A stretch of 64,000 bases of DNA from Catenovulum sp052056295 (GTDB lineage Bacteria > Pseudomonadota > Gammaproteobacteria > Enterobacterales > Alteromonadaceae). The translations under genes were made by a program, and so were the position numbers. The notes under the pieces are model-generated. The model saw only the letters and a program-made list of their open reading frames with translations. It made no database searches and was not told the origin of the DNA. Shown here piece after piece: positions 1-8,598 of this stretch (its first letter is position 1; every line of letters starts with the position of its first letter). The stretch lies in the NCBI RefSeq assembly GCF_052056295.1, contig NZ_CP182493.1, forward strand, positions 2,170,001 through 2,234,000. Direction: 5' to 3'.

Positions 1-1833
1 AATTTGGCTTAATCCTGTAGCTGGTAACGCTAAGGTCAATTCGCTGTGATTATTGAAAGTAAATTCAGCGGCAATTTTACCCGTTTGATCGGCGTCTAAT
101 TTAACCGTGACATAATTTTGGTTAACTCGATAGCTAAAAGTTGGAATTTGTTTGGTTGGCGTTGCCACACCAACAAATTCAGCATCAACTTTGGCCAACT
201 TTGCCGCGAAGTCTTCTTTGTCCGCCAATAACTGTTTAGCTAAATCTTTGGTTAATTCAGCAGATTGTTTAAAACTAAAATCTAACCAATCACCCGATGC
301 GAGTTTTGGTCGAAACAAATTAGCAGTATGCTCGCGCGGCCACAATTTTGCGCCACGGCCAATATTACTTGGCGCATCAGCACGGCCTTGTTTTTCGTGT
401 TTTAAATCTAAAAATCGTCCTGACCAAATCATTTCAAAAGCGAAAGTTCTGGGGTCAAAACTATAGTTAGTTTGATTGGGTAAACCAACATGGTAAGCAC
501 GGCCAGATACATATTCACCAATATTCACACGTGCAAGTCTTGGTTGGTCGCTAACTAGTTCGGCAGTTAAATCTTCAACCAGTACATAAGGCTTTTCAGG
601 CTGAGCTTGCCAAACATAATCAGCACCTTGTTCGCCTTTATCGTTGAGCGTATGTAAATAAGCAAGTAAAGAATCTATTTCTAACGGATTAATCGCCTGC
701 GCGTTATAAGACGGCATAATTGGAAAGAATTTCTGTTCAGAGCCATCAGCCTTAGTGCGAGTTGCAATGTGCAAGGTTGAAGCGCGAATAGAATCCAATA
801 AATATTGTGCATCAGCGGCTATTTGCTCTTTATCACCTTTAGCGCTTATAACTGTATGCTGTTTGATATTTGGACTAAATACACCATACAAATTTGGCCC
901 AGTTTTAACCGATTGCGCATCTTTTTGGATTTCGTGACATTCTTTACAACCTTTAGCCGCAAAAGCTTTTTTGCCGAGTTCAACTAAGTTGAGCATAGGT
1001 TTGCCAAGCGTATCGTCTAGTGGCGCTTGGTGTTCTTTAGCCACAGCAACTTTTGGCGAATAATCGCTAAAATCACGTGGAGTAATTTTAATATTGCGCA
1101 GCGCCAATGGTCCGGCATCACCTAAAAAGACCACTGGCCCTTTGCTAACTTCGTTTTGCGCTAACGCGCCTTGGCCCGGGCCTGTTGCTATTTGGTTTTG
1201 GTGGATAGTTACACCGTTAAACTTAACTTGCATCAACTCAGCATAAGCGGTTTTTAAACCATGTTGATCAAACCTAGGTGCACGAAATTCTATGCTTAAA
1301 TGTTGCCATTGCTCAATTGGTTGACTCGGGTTGGCTTTAGCAACTACACCATCGTAGTGTTTCCACTCTCTGTCGTCGTCAAACCTTGGGTGTAATCCAC
1401 CCATAGCACCATTCCACAGTTCAGTTTTGCCATAAGCGTCATTTAAATTAATTCGATAACGCCCAAGTAAATAAACACCTGACCAAGTATTTTTCGCTAG
1501 TTTAAAGTCAAATTCTAACTGAAAGTCGCTAAACTCTTGTGCTGTGATCAATTTACTTGCAGGGTGATCATTGCCTTGGCTAGAGATATTCACCAACACG
1601 CCTGTTCCCTGTTGTGGAACAAAAGCTTGTTGGGTGGCATTCAGCTCAACTTCTTTTACCTGATGCCATTCATCCGCCAAACTAAAATCAATACCTTCAA
1701 ACTTGAGCTGGCTCGTTTGTCCAGCTACTGCAGCCTGCTGCTCAGTTGCATTCTGTGATTCTGTTTCTGAGCAAGCGAACAATCCCTGTAGTGCAGCAAG
1801 TACAAATAAGTATTTATTTAAATACGCATTCAT
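1..1833 (-). CDS. DUF1080-cytochrome c fusion lipoprotein (3' end outside window)
   Basis: An open frame of at least 611 codons runs from the ATG at 1833 to the left edge without a stop, so the C-terminus is missing. The N-terminus is a lipoprotein signal with a Cys near residue 21 (LQGLFACSE). Residues about 35-255 resemble the DUF1080 / 3-keto-disaccharide hydrolase (concanavalin-like) fold, with the typical WxHL.IEFRAPRFD segment. A c-type heme motif CKECH follows at residues 296-300, with a cytochrome-like segment to about residue 400, then an unassigned domain. The start overlaps the stop of the upstream DUF1080 gene as ATGA, so the two are probably co-translated. Inferred role: periplasm-facing oxidation or hydrolysis of modified sugars with electron transfer. 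The exact reaction is unknown. Confidence 0.75.
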   Translation of the reverse strand, partial: MNAYLNKYLFVLAALQGLFACSETESQNATEQQAAVAGQTSQLKFEGIDFSLADEWHQVKEVELNATQQAFVPQQGTGVLVNISSQGNDHPASKLITAQEFSDFQLEFDFKLAKNTWSGVYLLGRYRINLNDAYGKTELWNGAMGGLHPRFDDDREWKHYDGVVAKANPSQPIEQWQHLSIEFRAPRFDQHGLKTAYAELMQVKFNGVTIHQNQIATGPGQGALAQNEVSKGPVVFLGDAGPLALRNIKITPRDFSDYSPKVAVAKEHQAPLDDTLGKPMLNLVELGKKAFAAKGCKECHEIQKDAQSVKTGPNLYGVFSPNIKQHTVISAKGDKEQIAADAQYLLDSIRASTLHIATRTKADGSEQKFFPIMPSYNAQAINPLEIDSLLAYLHTLNDKGEQGADYVWQAQPEKPYVLVEDLTAELVSDQPRLARVNIGEYVSGRAYHVGLPNQTNYSFDPRTFAFEMIWSGRFLDLKHEKQGRADAPSNIGRGAKLWPREHTANLFRPKLASGDWLDFSFKQSAELTKDLAKQLLADKEDFAAKLAKVDAEFVGVATPTKQIPTFSYRVNQNYVTVKLDADQTGKIAAEFTFNNHSELTLALPATGLSQI

Positions 1834-2591
1834 AGTGGCCTTACCCAAATATTCCGATAACTCACGGGGTTGCCATGATCTTGTAAATGAATAGATTCAC
1901 AACCATGTGCTTCGCTATATCTAGGGTATCCGCGGTAAACGGTCGGACCTTGGATTTGTGTATGGTTTTGCACCAATACGCCGTTGTGCAATACAGTTAC
2001 ATACGCTTTTTGATCAATACGGCCTTCTGAATCAAACCTTGGTGCGCGATAGATAATATCGTAAGTTTGCCACTGCATAGGTGGTTTGCTGGCGTTTACT
2101 AAAGGTGGGGTTTGTTTATATACAGCCCCCGCTTGGCCATTTGAATAAGTGCGATTTTGATACGAGTCTAATACCTGAACTTCGTAGCGGCCTTGAATAT
2201 AAATACCGCTGTTGCCAGAGTTTTGTCCTACTTGCCAATCTTCTTTGCCTTTAGGTGGGGTGCGCCATTCAATATGTAATTGCATGTCGCAGAATTTTTG
2301 TTTGCTATTGACGCCGCTGGTACCAGCTTTGACTGTCATTACACCATTATCAAAAGTCCATTTGGCAGCTTCACCTTCTTTATGTTGCCATTGTGATAAA
2401 CCTGTATCTTTGCCTAATAGAACAATTGCATCTGACGGTACAGGGCCAGGGGTAACAACTCTTGGTTCAGGCTCCCAATACTCTGTCCATTCTGGCGCAG
2501 GTTGTTCAACGCCATTGGCGTTAACTAAACTGGTCGCGCATGTGCATGCCGTTAAAATAACAGCTGATAAATATTTATTATAAGTTTGCAT
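1830..2591 (-). CDS. DUF1080 family (3-keto-disaccharide hydrolase-like) lipoprotein
   Basis: A 253-residue protein from the ATG at 2591, preceded by AGGAGT about ten bases upstream; an in-frame TTG further upstream lies before this ribosome site and is less likely. The signal peptide ends in a lipobox-like LTAC. The body carries DUF1080 hallmarks: GxSGIYIQGRYEVQVLDSY, GAVYKQTPP, WQTYDIIYRAPRFD and a C-terminal GCESIHLQDHGNPVSYRNIWVRPL. DUF1080 proteins are known as sugar-active enzymes, and some hydrolyse 3-keto-glycosides. It overlaps the cytochrome-fused DUF1080 gene downstream by four bases, suggesting the pair handles one substrate in the periplasm. The substrate cannot be read from the sequence. 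Confidence 0.8.
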   Translation of the reverse strand: MQTYNKYLSAVILTACTCATSLVNANGVEQPAPEWTEYWEPEPRVVTPGPVPSDAIVLLGKDTGLSQWQHKEGEAAKWTFDNGVMTVKAGTSGVNSKQKFCDMQLHIEWRTPPKGKEDWQVGQNSGNSGIYIQGRYEVQVLDSYQNRTYSNGQAGAVYKQTPPLVNASKPPMQWQTYDIIYRAPRFDSEGRIDQKAYVTVLHNGVLVQNHTQIQGPTVYRGYPRYSEAHGCESIHLQDHGNPVSYRNIWVRPL

Positions 2592-2818
2592 GTGTGGCTT
2601 TACTCCTAAAATGACCAACTGTCAGGCTGGTTAGTCCGCTATTCTGGTATGTTTATTGTTAAATTTCTTTTATTTTATTTTTAAATTATTTTACTTAATC
2701 TACTTGGCAAGCATAAGTATTACAACTACCCAACATTAACAATTGTTATAGAAAATTGCTCTGAATTACGGAATTGGCTAGCTACAATCCCAAATAAAAC
2801 AATGATTAGGGATAACAC

Positions 2819-4750
2819 ATGCAAGTCAGCCGACTTTTTCTATTACTTACAATTAACTTATTTCTGAGCTGCTACTCAATCAACGTACAAGCAACTAACG
2901 CTTTACCAACAGCAGCTTTTGCTAGTAAACCCGATGCAGTGAACGTGAGACTTTCACCCGATGGTAATAAAATCGCTTATATGGTCGCGATTAAACGACC
3001 CAATCAATCCGGTACAGCCATAGCGTTACACGATTTATCCAACAACAAACGCAGTTATCTAGCTTTTACCGATGACAAAGAATATAGATTCTCCGATTTA
3101 GTCTGGGCCAATAATCAATACTTATTAGTAGATGTTGTTTATCCACAATTGCGCAAAGGTTTATTGGTAAACGAATACCGTTTATTAAAACTAAACGTCA
3201 TCAATAAAAAAATGACAGGTACCTTATCCGCATCATTTTTGAACGACTTACATTATGTGCCTAACGTTCAATCAGTCATTTTAGATCTATTACCAAATGA
3301 GCCAGACCACTTTTTAATTGAAATTGGCGGACGAATGTACAACGCAGAGCCTTCAGTGGTAAAAATATCGCTAAAAGATGGTGAGCGCGAACAATATGTG
3401 CAAATGCCATATGAAGATATTAGAGGTTGGCTAACAGACCAACAAGGTAATGTACGCATTGCCACAGCAAGGAACAAAGACGAATATACAATTTACCAAG
3501 TCCCAGCCAACAACAAATCCATTAAAGATTTTACCAAACTATGGTCGTACCAAGCATTCTCAGAAGACGTTATTACTCCACTGGGTTTTGCCAAAAACCC
3601 GAACATACTGTATGTACAAGCTTACCATCAAGGTTATTTAGCCGTCTTTAAAGTTGACTTAAGCAGCAATGATAAACAATTGCAATTAGTGCAAGATGCA
3701 AACAAACGCGACTTAACGGGCAAAATGCGCTATTCAAACAAAATTGGTGATTATGTGGGGAAAGGCAATACATACTGGCATCCACAAGCTAAAGCTTTTA
3801 AACAAGAATTAGATTCAGCGCTGCCTAATTTACGCAACCGCATTATTAGCAGCAGCTTGGATGAAAACCGTTATGTCTTATATTCCACCTCAGACACCAA
3901 TGCTGGTATCTATTTTTTAGGAGATAAAACCACAGGTTCACTCAGTAAAATCGCTAACAAATATAATGAATTAGAACCAAGCTTAATGGCAGAAAAACAA
4001 CAACTCAGTTATCAAGCACGAGACGGGTTAAACATAGAGGCGTATTTGACACTACCTCTTGGCGACAAACAAAAAAATTTGCCAACCGTCATATTTCCGC
4101 ATGGCGGCCCAATCAGTTTTGATAATGACGACTTTGATTATTGGACACAGTTTTTTGCCAACAGAGGGTACGCTGTATTTCAAATGAACTTTCGTGGTTC
4201 GTACGGCTATGGTTACGATTTTATGCACCAAGGTATTCAAGCTTGGGGGCAAAGCATGCAAGATGATGTTGAAGACGGTACGCGCTGGTTAATCAAACAA
4301 GGCATAGCTGACCCACAAAAAATTTGTATTGTTGGCAGTAGTTATGGTGGTTATGCTGCTTTAATGGGTACAGTAAAAACACCTGATTTATACCAATGTG
4401 CTATTAGTTATGCAGGCATTAGCGACATTGAAAAATTAGTTAAATCACACAAAAAGTTTATTGGATACGAGATAGCAAAAAAACAAATAGGTGAAGACCG
4501 CAACCAATTATGGGATAACTCACCGTTAAAATATGTCGACAAGATCACCACGCCTATTTTGTTAATTCATGGTGACAAAGATCGCTCAGTTAAAATCGAG
4601 CAAAGTGAAGATATGTTTCAAGCACTGCAGAGCGCCGATAAACAAGTGAATTATTTACCACTGCCAGACGCGAATCACTATCTATCAAATGCCCTAGATA
4701 GGCTAAAAGCCTTCCAGGCTATGGAAGATTTTTTACGTCAGTATTTGTAG
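2819..4750 (+). CDS. S9 family (prolyl oligopeptidase-type) secreted peptidase
   Basis: A 643-residue protein with an N-terminal signal peptide of about 25 residues (cleavage near INVQA), an N-terminal beta-propeller-like half and a C-terminal alpha/beta hydrolase. The nucleophile is Ser508 in GSSYGGY, the acid is Asp588 in GDKDRSV and the base is His620 in DANHY, the order and spacing of S9 peptidases. The oxyanion-region PHGGP motif is also present. It probably degrades short peptides in the periplasm. The gene stands alone and its 3' end overlaps the convergent BASS transporter gene by 32 bases. A second S9 enzyme is encoded at 41011-42960. Confidence 0.88.
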   Translation: MQVSRLFLLLTINLFLSCYSINVQATNALPTAAFASKPDAVNVRLSPDGNKIAYMVAIKRPNQSGTAIALHDLSNNKRSYLAFTDDKEYRFSDLVWANNQYLLVDVVYPQLRKGLLVNEYRLLKLNVINKKMTGTLSASFLNDLHYVPNVQSVILDLLPNEPDHFLIEIGGRMYNAEPSVVKISLKDGEREQYVQMPYEDIRGWLTDQQGNVRIATARNKDEYTIYQVPANNKSIKDFTKLWSYQAFSEDVITPLGFAKNPNILYVQAYHQGYLAVFKVDLSSNDKQLQLVQDANKRDLTGKMRYSNKIGDYVGKGNTYWHPQAKAFKQELDSALPNLRNRIISSSLDENRYVLYSTSDTNAGIYFLGDKTTGSLSKIANKYNELEPSLMAEKQQLSYQARDGLNIEAYLTLPLGDKQKNLPTVIFPHGGPISFDNDDFDYWTQFFANRGYAVFQMNFRGSYGYGYDFMHQGIQAWGQSMQDDVEDGTRWLIKQGIADPQKICIVGSSYGGYAALMGTVKTPDLYQCAISYAGISDIEKLVKSHKKFIGYEIAKKQIGEDRNQLWDNSPLKYVDKITTPILLIHGDKDRSVKIEQSEDMFQALQSADKQVNYLPLPDANHYLSNALDRLKAFQAMEDFLRQYL

Positions 4751-5603
4751 AAGCTCCCGAAACCAAATACCCAAAACCAGCCCCAGTGACAAACATCAAT
4801 AAACTATATGTGATGGCTGGGGTGGTCATTAACGGATTTTGCAGAATACTATTCGCCACCAGCAAAGCTAACGTACCGTTTTGAATACCAACCTCAATGC
4901 CAATACTGATCGACTGAGCTTTGTTTAAACCCGTCCATTTGGCAATAAAAAAACCGAGCGCCAAGGTGCTAACATTTAAAATAACAGTCGCTAAGCCTGT
5001 GGATAAGAAGTAGTCCGCCATATTAGCCCACTCACTGGCGACTATGCCGGCGATAATCACAAACAAAAACACCAAAGACAGTACTTTTACCGGTTTGTCT
5101 GCTTTAGCGGAAAAGCTTGGCCATTTAGCATGTATCCACATACCTATCGCCACTGGCACTATAGTGATCACAACCAATTGAGCTATGGTTTTGCCTAGCG
5201 GTAAAGAGAAGGCTTGGGATTCAGCCATAAAGATATCCATCATCCACACGGTTAACAAAGGTATGCTAAATGGTGTGATTAGACTGACCACAGCAGTTAG
5301 GCTAATCGACAAAGCCGTATCCCCCCCCGACAAATAACTATACATGTTGGAGGTAACACCACCGGGGCAAAAAGTCAGTAGCATTAAGCCAACCGCTAAT
5401 TCAGCAGTAAAACCAAACAGAATCACCATAATGTAACCTACCAAGGGTAACAGCAGCATTTGGCTGGTAATGCCAATAAATGCGGCTTTGGGGTAGGTTA
5501 TCACCCGGCTAAAATCGGCTAACTTTAGCGACAAGCCCATGCCGAGCATAATAATAAATAACGAAGCAGGTAAAATTACTTGCGACAAAACAGTTGCTTG
5601 CAT
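4719..5603 (-). CDS. BASS-family (bile acid:sodium symporter-like) transporter
   Basis: About 294 residues with some nine to ten hydrophobic segments and the BASS signatures FCPGGVTSNMYSYLSGGDTALSISLT and IGIEVGIQNGTLALLVANSI. I place the start at the ATG at 5603, which has TAGGTG five bases upstream; the upstream in-frame start at 5639 adds twelve residues without a better site. BASS proteins import organic anions with sodium. The substrate is unknown. It is divergent from uxaA (126-bp gap after the longer start), so uptake of a sugar acid or pyruvate-like anion is possible but speculative. The coding strand contains a run of eight G (5321-5328) in the SGGD codons. The 3' end overlaps the convergent S9 peptidase gene. 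Confidence 0.85.
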   Translation of the reverse strand: MQATVLSQVILPASLFIIMLGMGLSLKLADFSRVITYPKAAFIGITSQMLLLPLVGYIMVILFGFTAELAVGLMLLTFCPGGVTSNMYSYLSGGDTALSISLTAVVSLITPFSIPLLTVWMMDIFMAESQAFSLPLGKTIAQLVVITIVPVAIGMWIHAKWPSFSAKADKPVKVLSLVFLFVIIAGIVASEWANMADYFLSTGLATVILNVSTLALGFFIAKWTGLNKAQSISIGIEVGIQNGTLALLVANSILQNPLMTTPAITYSLLMFVTGAGFGYLVSGASTNTDVKNLP

Positions 5604-5764
5604 ATACACACCTAAAAACAGATAAAAGCTTATTAACAAGCATAGTCAGGGTTTTATTAAATAGCCTGTTTGGCTTGGATAAAACACAAGTGCCACCGGT
5701 AGCAATACTGTGCTAAAATACAAAAGTTGGTCTTAAATAGGATCTGATAATCGAGAGTTTAATT

Positions 5765-7273
5765 ATGCACAATTCACCTTCTGCTAGTTTAGCGGTACAA
5801 GTACATCCAAATGACAATGTTGCAGTTGCGGTTGCACCTTTAAGCAAAGGCCAAACCATAGAGATTGCAGGTACACAAATAACCTTAGCGGAAGATATCA
5901 GCCAAGGGCATAAACTCAGCTTAACGTCCATCAAACAAGGTGACGACATTTTTAAATATGGTTATAGCATTGGCCAAACCACTGCTGACATAGCTGCCGG
6001 CCAGCATGTACATAGCCATAATTTGCGCACTAAACTCGACGGTTCTGAAACTTATCAATATCAAGCTCAGTTAGTTGCTACACCACCACAGCAAAATATC
6101 CCAACTTTTAACGGTTATTTACGCGGCAATGGCAAAGTAGGTATTCGCAATGAAATTTGGATAATCAATACGGTTGGTTGTGTAAACCAAGCAGCGAAAA
6201 AAATCACCGATATCTGCAAACAAAAATATTCTGGCCAAGCAGATGATTTTATTGCACTCACTCACCCATTTGGATGCTCACAATTAGGTGACGATTTATC
6301 CAACACCAAAACCTTATTATCTAGCTTGATGCAAAACCCCAACGCCGGCGGCGTGGTGATGATAGGTTTGGGCTGCGAAAACAATCAGTTAAAAAAATTA
6401 ATTTCTGATTTACCGGATATAGACACCTCAAGATTTCGCTATTACAACTCACAAGAAGTTATAGACGAAATTCAAACTGGCGTGGATTATGTTGCCGAAT
6501 TACTCGAATTAATGGCGGCAGATAAACGTACAATTCAGCCTGTGAGTAAACTGGCATTAGGCATGAAGTGTGGTGGCTCAGACGGTTTTAGCGGTATTAC
6601 TGCCAATGCGATAGTTGGCCGTGTAACCGACATATTAACTCAATATGGTGGCCGAGTTATTTTAACCGAAACACCAGAAATGTTTGGTGCTGAACAGGTA
6701 TTAATGAACCGCGCTGTCAGCACAGACATATTTGAAAAAATAGTCAAACTGGTAGATGAGTTTAAACAATACTTTATCGCCAACAATCAGCCTGTTTACG
6801 AAAATCCATCACCGGGAAATAAAGCTGGCGGTTTAACCACATTAGAAGAAAAGTCACTAGGTGCCATTCAAAAAGGTGGTCGCGCAAGCATTAACCAAGT
6901 AATAGATTACGGCCAAATCGCCACCTTAGAGCAAGGTTTAACCTTATTGCAAGCGCCGGGTAATGATGCTGTATCTTCCACTGCGTTAGCAGCTGCCGGG
7001 GCAAATATGGTGTTATTCACTACAGGCCGTGGCACGCCACTTGGCTTTCCAATTCCAACGGTAAAAATATCCAGTAATTCAGGTATTGCAGAGCGCAAAC
7101 CACATTGGATAGATTTTAATGCTGGAGAAATTTTAGATAAAGGCATCAGTGTTGATGACAGTGCCAACGCGCTATTTGAATACATATTACGCGTGGCATC
7201 TGGCGAACAAACCAATAACGAAAAAAATGACAACCGAGAAATTGGTATTTGGAAAAATGGTGTAACTCTTTAA
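5765..7273 (+). CDS. uxaA: Altronate dehydratase (altronate hydrolase)
   Basis: A 502-residue protein, close to the usual length of UxaA. Residues about 10-85 form the N-terminal SAF-type domain. The catalytic part begins with GYLRGNGKVGIRNEIWIINTVGCV, the conserved UxaA/GarD segment, and continues with THPFGCSQLGDD, GLGCENNQ and MKCGGSDGFSGITAN. UxaA dehydrates D-altronate to 2-keto-3-deoxygluconate in galacturonate catabolism, in the cytoplasm, using a divalent metal. GAGAG lies seven bases before the ATG. No uxaB, uxaC or kdgK is in the window, so the pathway must be completed elsewhere. With the GH53 galactanase at 16.4 kb it fits pectin use. D-galactarate dehydratase is the main alternative. 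Confidence 0.88.
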   Translation: MHNSPSASLAVQVHPNDNVAVAVAPLSKGQTIEIAGTQITLAEDISQGHKLSLTSIKQGDDIFKYGYSIGQTTADIAAGQHVHSHNLRTKLDGSETYQYQAQLVATPPQQNIPTFNGYLRGNGKVGIRNEIWIINTVGCVNQAAKKITDICKQKYSGQADDFIALTHPFGCSQLGDDLSNTKTLLSSLMQNPNAGGVVMIGLGCENNQLKKLISDLPDIDTSRFRYYNSQEVIDEIQTGVDYVAELLELMAADKRTIQPVSKLALGMKCGGSDGFSGITANAIVGRVTDILTQYGGRVILTETPEMFGAEQVLMNRAVSTDIFEKIVKLVDEFKQYFIANNQPVYENPSPGNKAGGLTTLEEKSLGAIQKGGRASINQVIDYGQIATLEQGLTLLQAPGNDAVSSTALAAAGANMVLFTTGRGTPLGFPIPTVKISSNSGIAERKPHWIDFNAGEILDKGISVDDSANALFEYILRVASGEQTNNEKNDNREIGIWKNGVTL

Positions 7274-7278
7274 GATAA

Positions 7279-7324
7279 ATACATTTATTACATTTGCATA
7301 CGTATGTAATTGTAATAAATGTAT
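7279..7324. promoter_or_regulatory. 46-bp near-perfect palindrome upstream of RND operon
   Basis: Arms ATACATTTATTACA (7279-7292) and TGTAATAAATGTAT (7311-7324) are perfect inverted copies, and the core CATACGTATG (7297-7306) is palindromic about the same centre. Only two base pairs of the 23 mismatch. It starts six bases after the uxaA stop and lies 64 bp before the RND adaptor. No T-run follows, so an operator (TetR-like symmetry) or a hairpin at the uxaA mRNA end are both possible. Confidence 0.6.
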
Positions 7325-7387
7325 AGATTAGTATGATTAAATGTTAAATTAACTTCTGGAACTCAATTATGATGCCGGAACTAATCA

Positions 7388-8587
7388 ATGACCTTTTTTT
7401 CAAAAATTCCACTCGCGCTCAAAATTCTCATCCCCGGAGTGGCAATTGTTTTTGTTGTCGCAACCGCCAAACCTAAACCACAGCCAGCACCTCCAGTAGA
7501 AACACCTGTGGTCAAAACCCAGGTTGAAACTGTTAGTGTAGAAAAAACCACACAAACTGTTTTACTTGAAAGCCAAGGCACAGTTGAACCTCAACGCAGC
7601 TCACAGCTTATGCCGCAAGTGAGTGGCAAAATAGTAAAATTGGCTAACAACTTTGCTGATGGTGGCGTATTTAGCGCCAACCAAATACTGATTGAGTTAG
7701 ACGACAGTAACTATCAAGTAGCTTTAGCACAAGCACAATCTGCTTTAGCTGAAGCACAAATGCAACTTGCAACCGAACAAGCGCAATCACAAGAAGCGCA
7801 AAGGCAATGGCAAGAACTGGGTAATGCAGCTGCTAATGCGTTATTTAAACGTGAACCGCAACTCGCTGCTGCCCAAGCCAAATTCGCCGCCGCGCAAGCG
7901 AATGTTACTAAAGCTAAACTAGATTTAACCCGCACTAAAATATCTTTGCCATTTACCGGCCGAATTGAAAATATCCAAGTGGGTATAGGTCAATTTGTTG
8001 GAACTGGAACCACTTTAGCAACTGTGTATGACACCAGCAAAGTGCAAATAAAGTTGCCGCTAACCGAAAAACAAACCGGCCTAATTGATCTATCAATCTT
8101 ACAGCTTTCACAGCAACCTAAGCAGAATTCAACAGTCGAAATAACCAGCTTTTATGCAGGCCAGCAACACCTCTGGTTTGGCCAAATAGAACGTATTGGT
8201 GCTCGTTTAGATAACAATACGCGCATGTTAGATTTAATTGTCACTTTAGAACAAAGCCAACAAATATCGCAACAAGGTTTACCTATTTTGGTTGGCATGT
8301 TTGTTAACGGCAAAATAACCAGTAAACCAATAGAGCAGCTAATTCAACTTCCAAAACAAGCCTTGTTTAAACGCAACCAAATTTATCTAGTAGATGACAA
8401 CAGTAAAGTACTGCAACAGCAAGTTGAAGTAATTGCTAAATCAACCGACACAGTGTGGATAACAGCACAACAAATAGCTAATGGCAGCCAAGTTATTATC
8501 AATAAACTCGGTTTTCTCTCACCCGGGACAGACGTCACTACCCAAGCTGAAACACCAGCTACAGCGCAACTAACTGACGCTAACTAG
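7388..8587 (+). CDS. RND efflux periplasmic adaptor (membrane fusion protein)
   Basis: A 399-residue HlyD/AcrA-type adaptor. It has an N-terminal membrane anchor (residues about 8-26), a barrel-sandwich half-motif (VEPQRSSQLMPQVSGKIV), an Ala/Gln-rich alpha-helical hairpin (residues about 110-180), the return half-motif (ISLPFTGRIENIQVGIGQFVGTGTTLATVYD) and beta-barrel and membrane-proximal domains. No lipobox is seen. It should bridge the inner-membrane pump encoded 11 bases downstream to an outer-membrane channel, which is not encoded here. CCGGAA precedes the ATG. The palindrome at 7279-7324 is the best candidate control site. Confidence 0.9.
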   Translation: MTFFSKIPLALKILIPGVAIVFVVATAKPKPQPAPPVETPVVKTQVETVSVEKTTQTVLLESQGTVEPQRSSQLMPQVSGKIVKLANNFADGGVFSANQILIELDDSNYQVALAQAQSALAEAQMQLATEQAQSQEAQRQWQELGNAAANALFKREPQLAAAQAKFAAAQANVTKAKLDLTRTKISLPFTGRIENIQVGIGQFVGTGTTLATVYDTSKVQIKLPLTEKQTGLIDLSILQLSQQPKQNSTVEITSFYAGQQHLWFGQIERIGARLDNNTRMLDLIVTLEQSQQISQQGLPILVGMFVNGKITSKPIEQLIQLPKQALFKRNQIYLVDDNSKVLQQQVEVIAKSTDTVWITAQQIANGSQVIINKLGFLSPGTDVTTQAETPATAQLTDAN

Positions 8588-8598
8588 AGGCAAAACAA

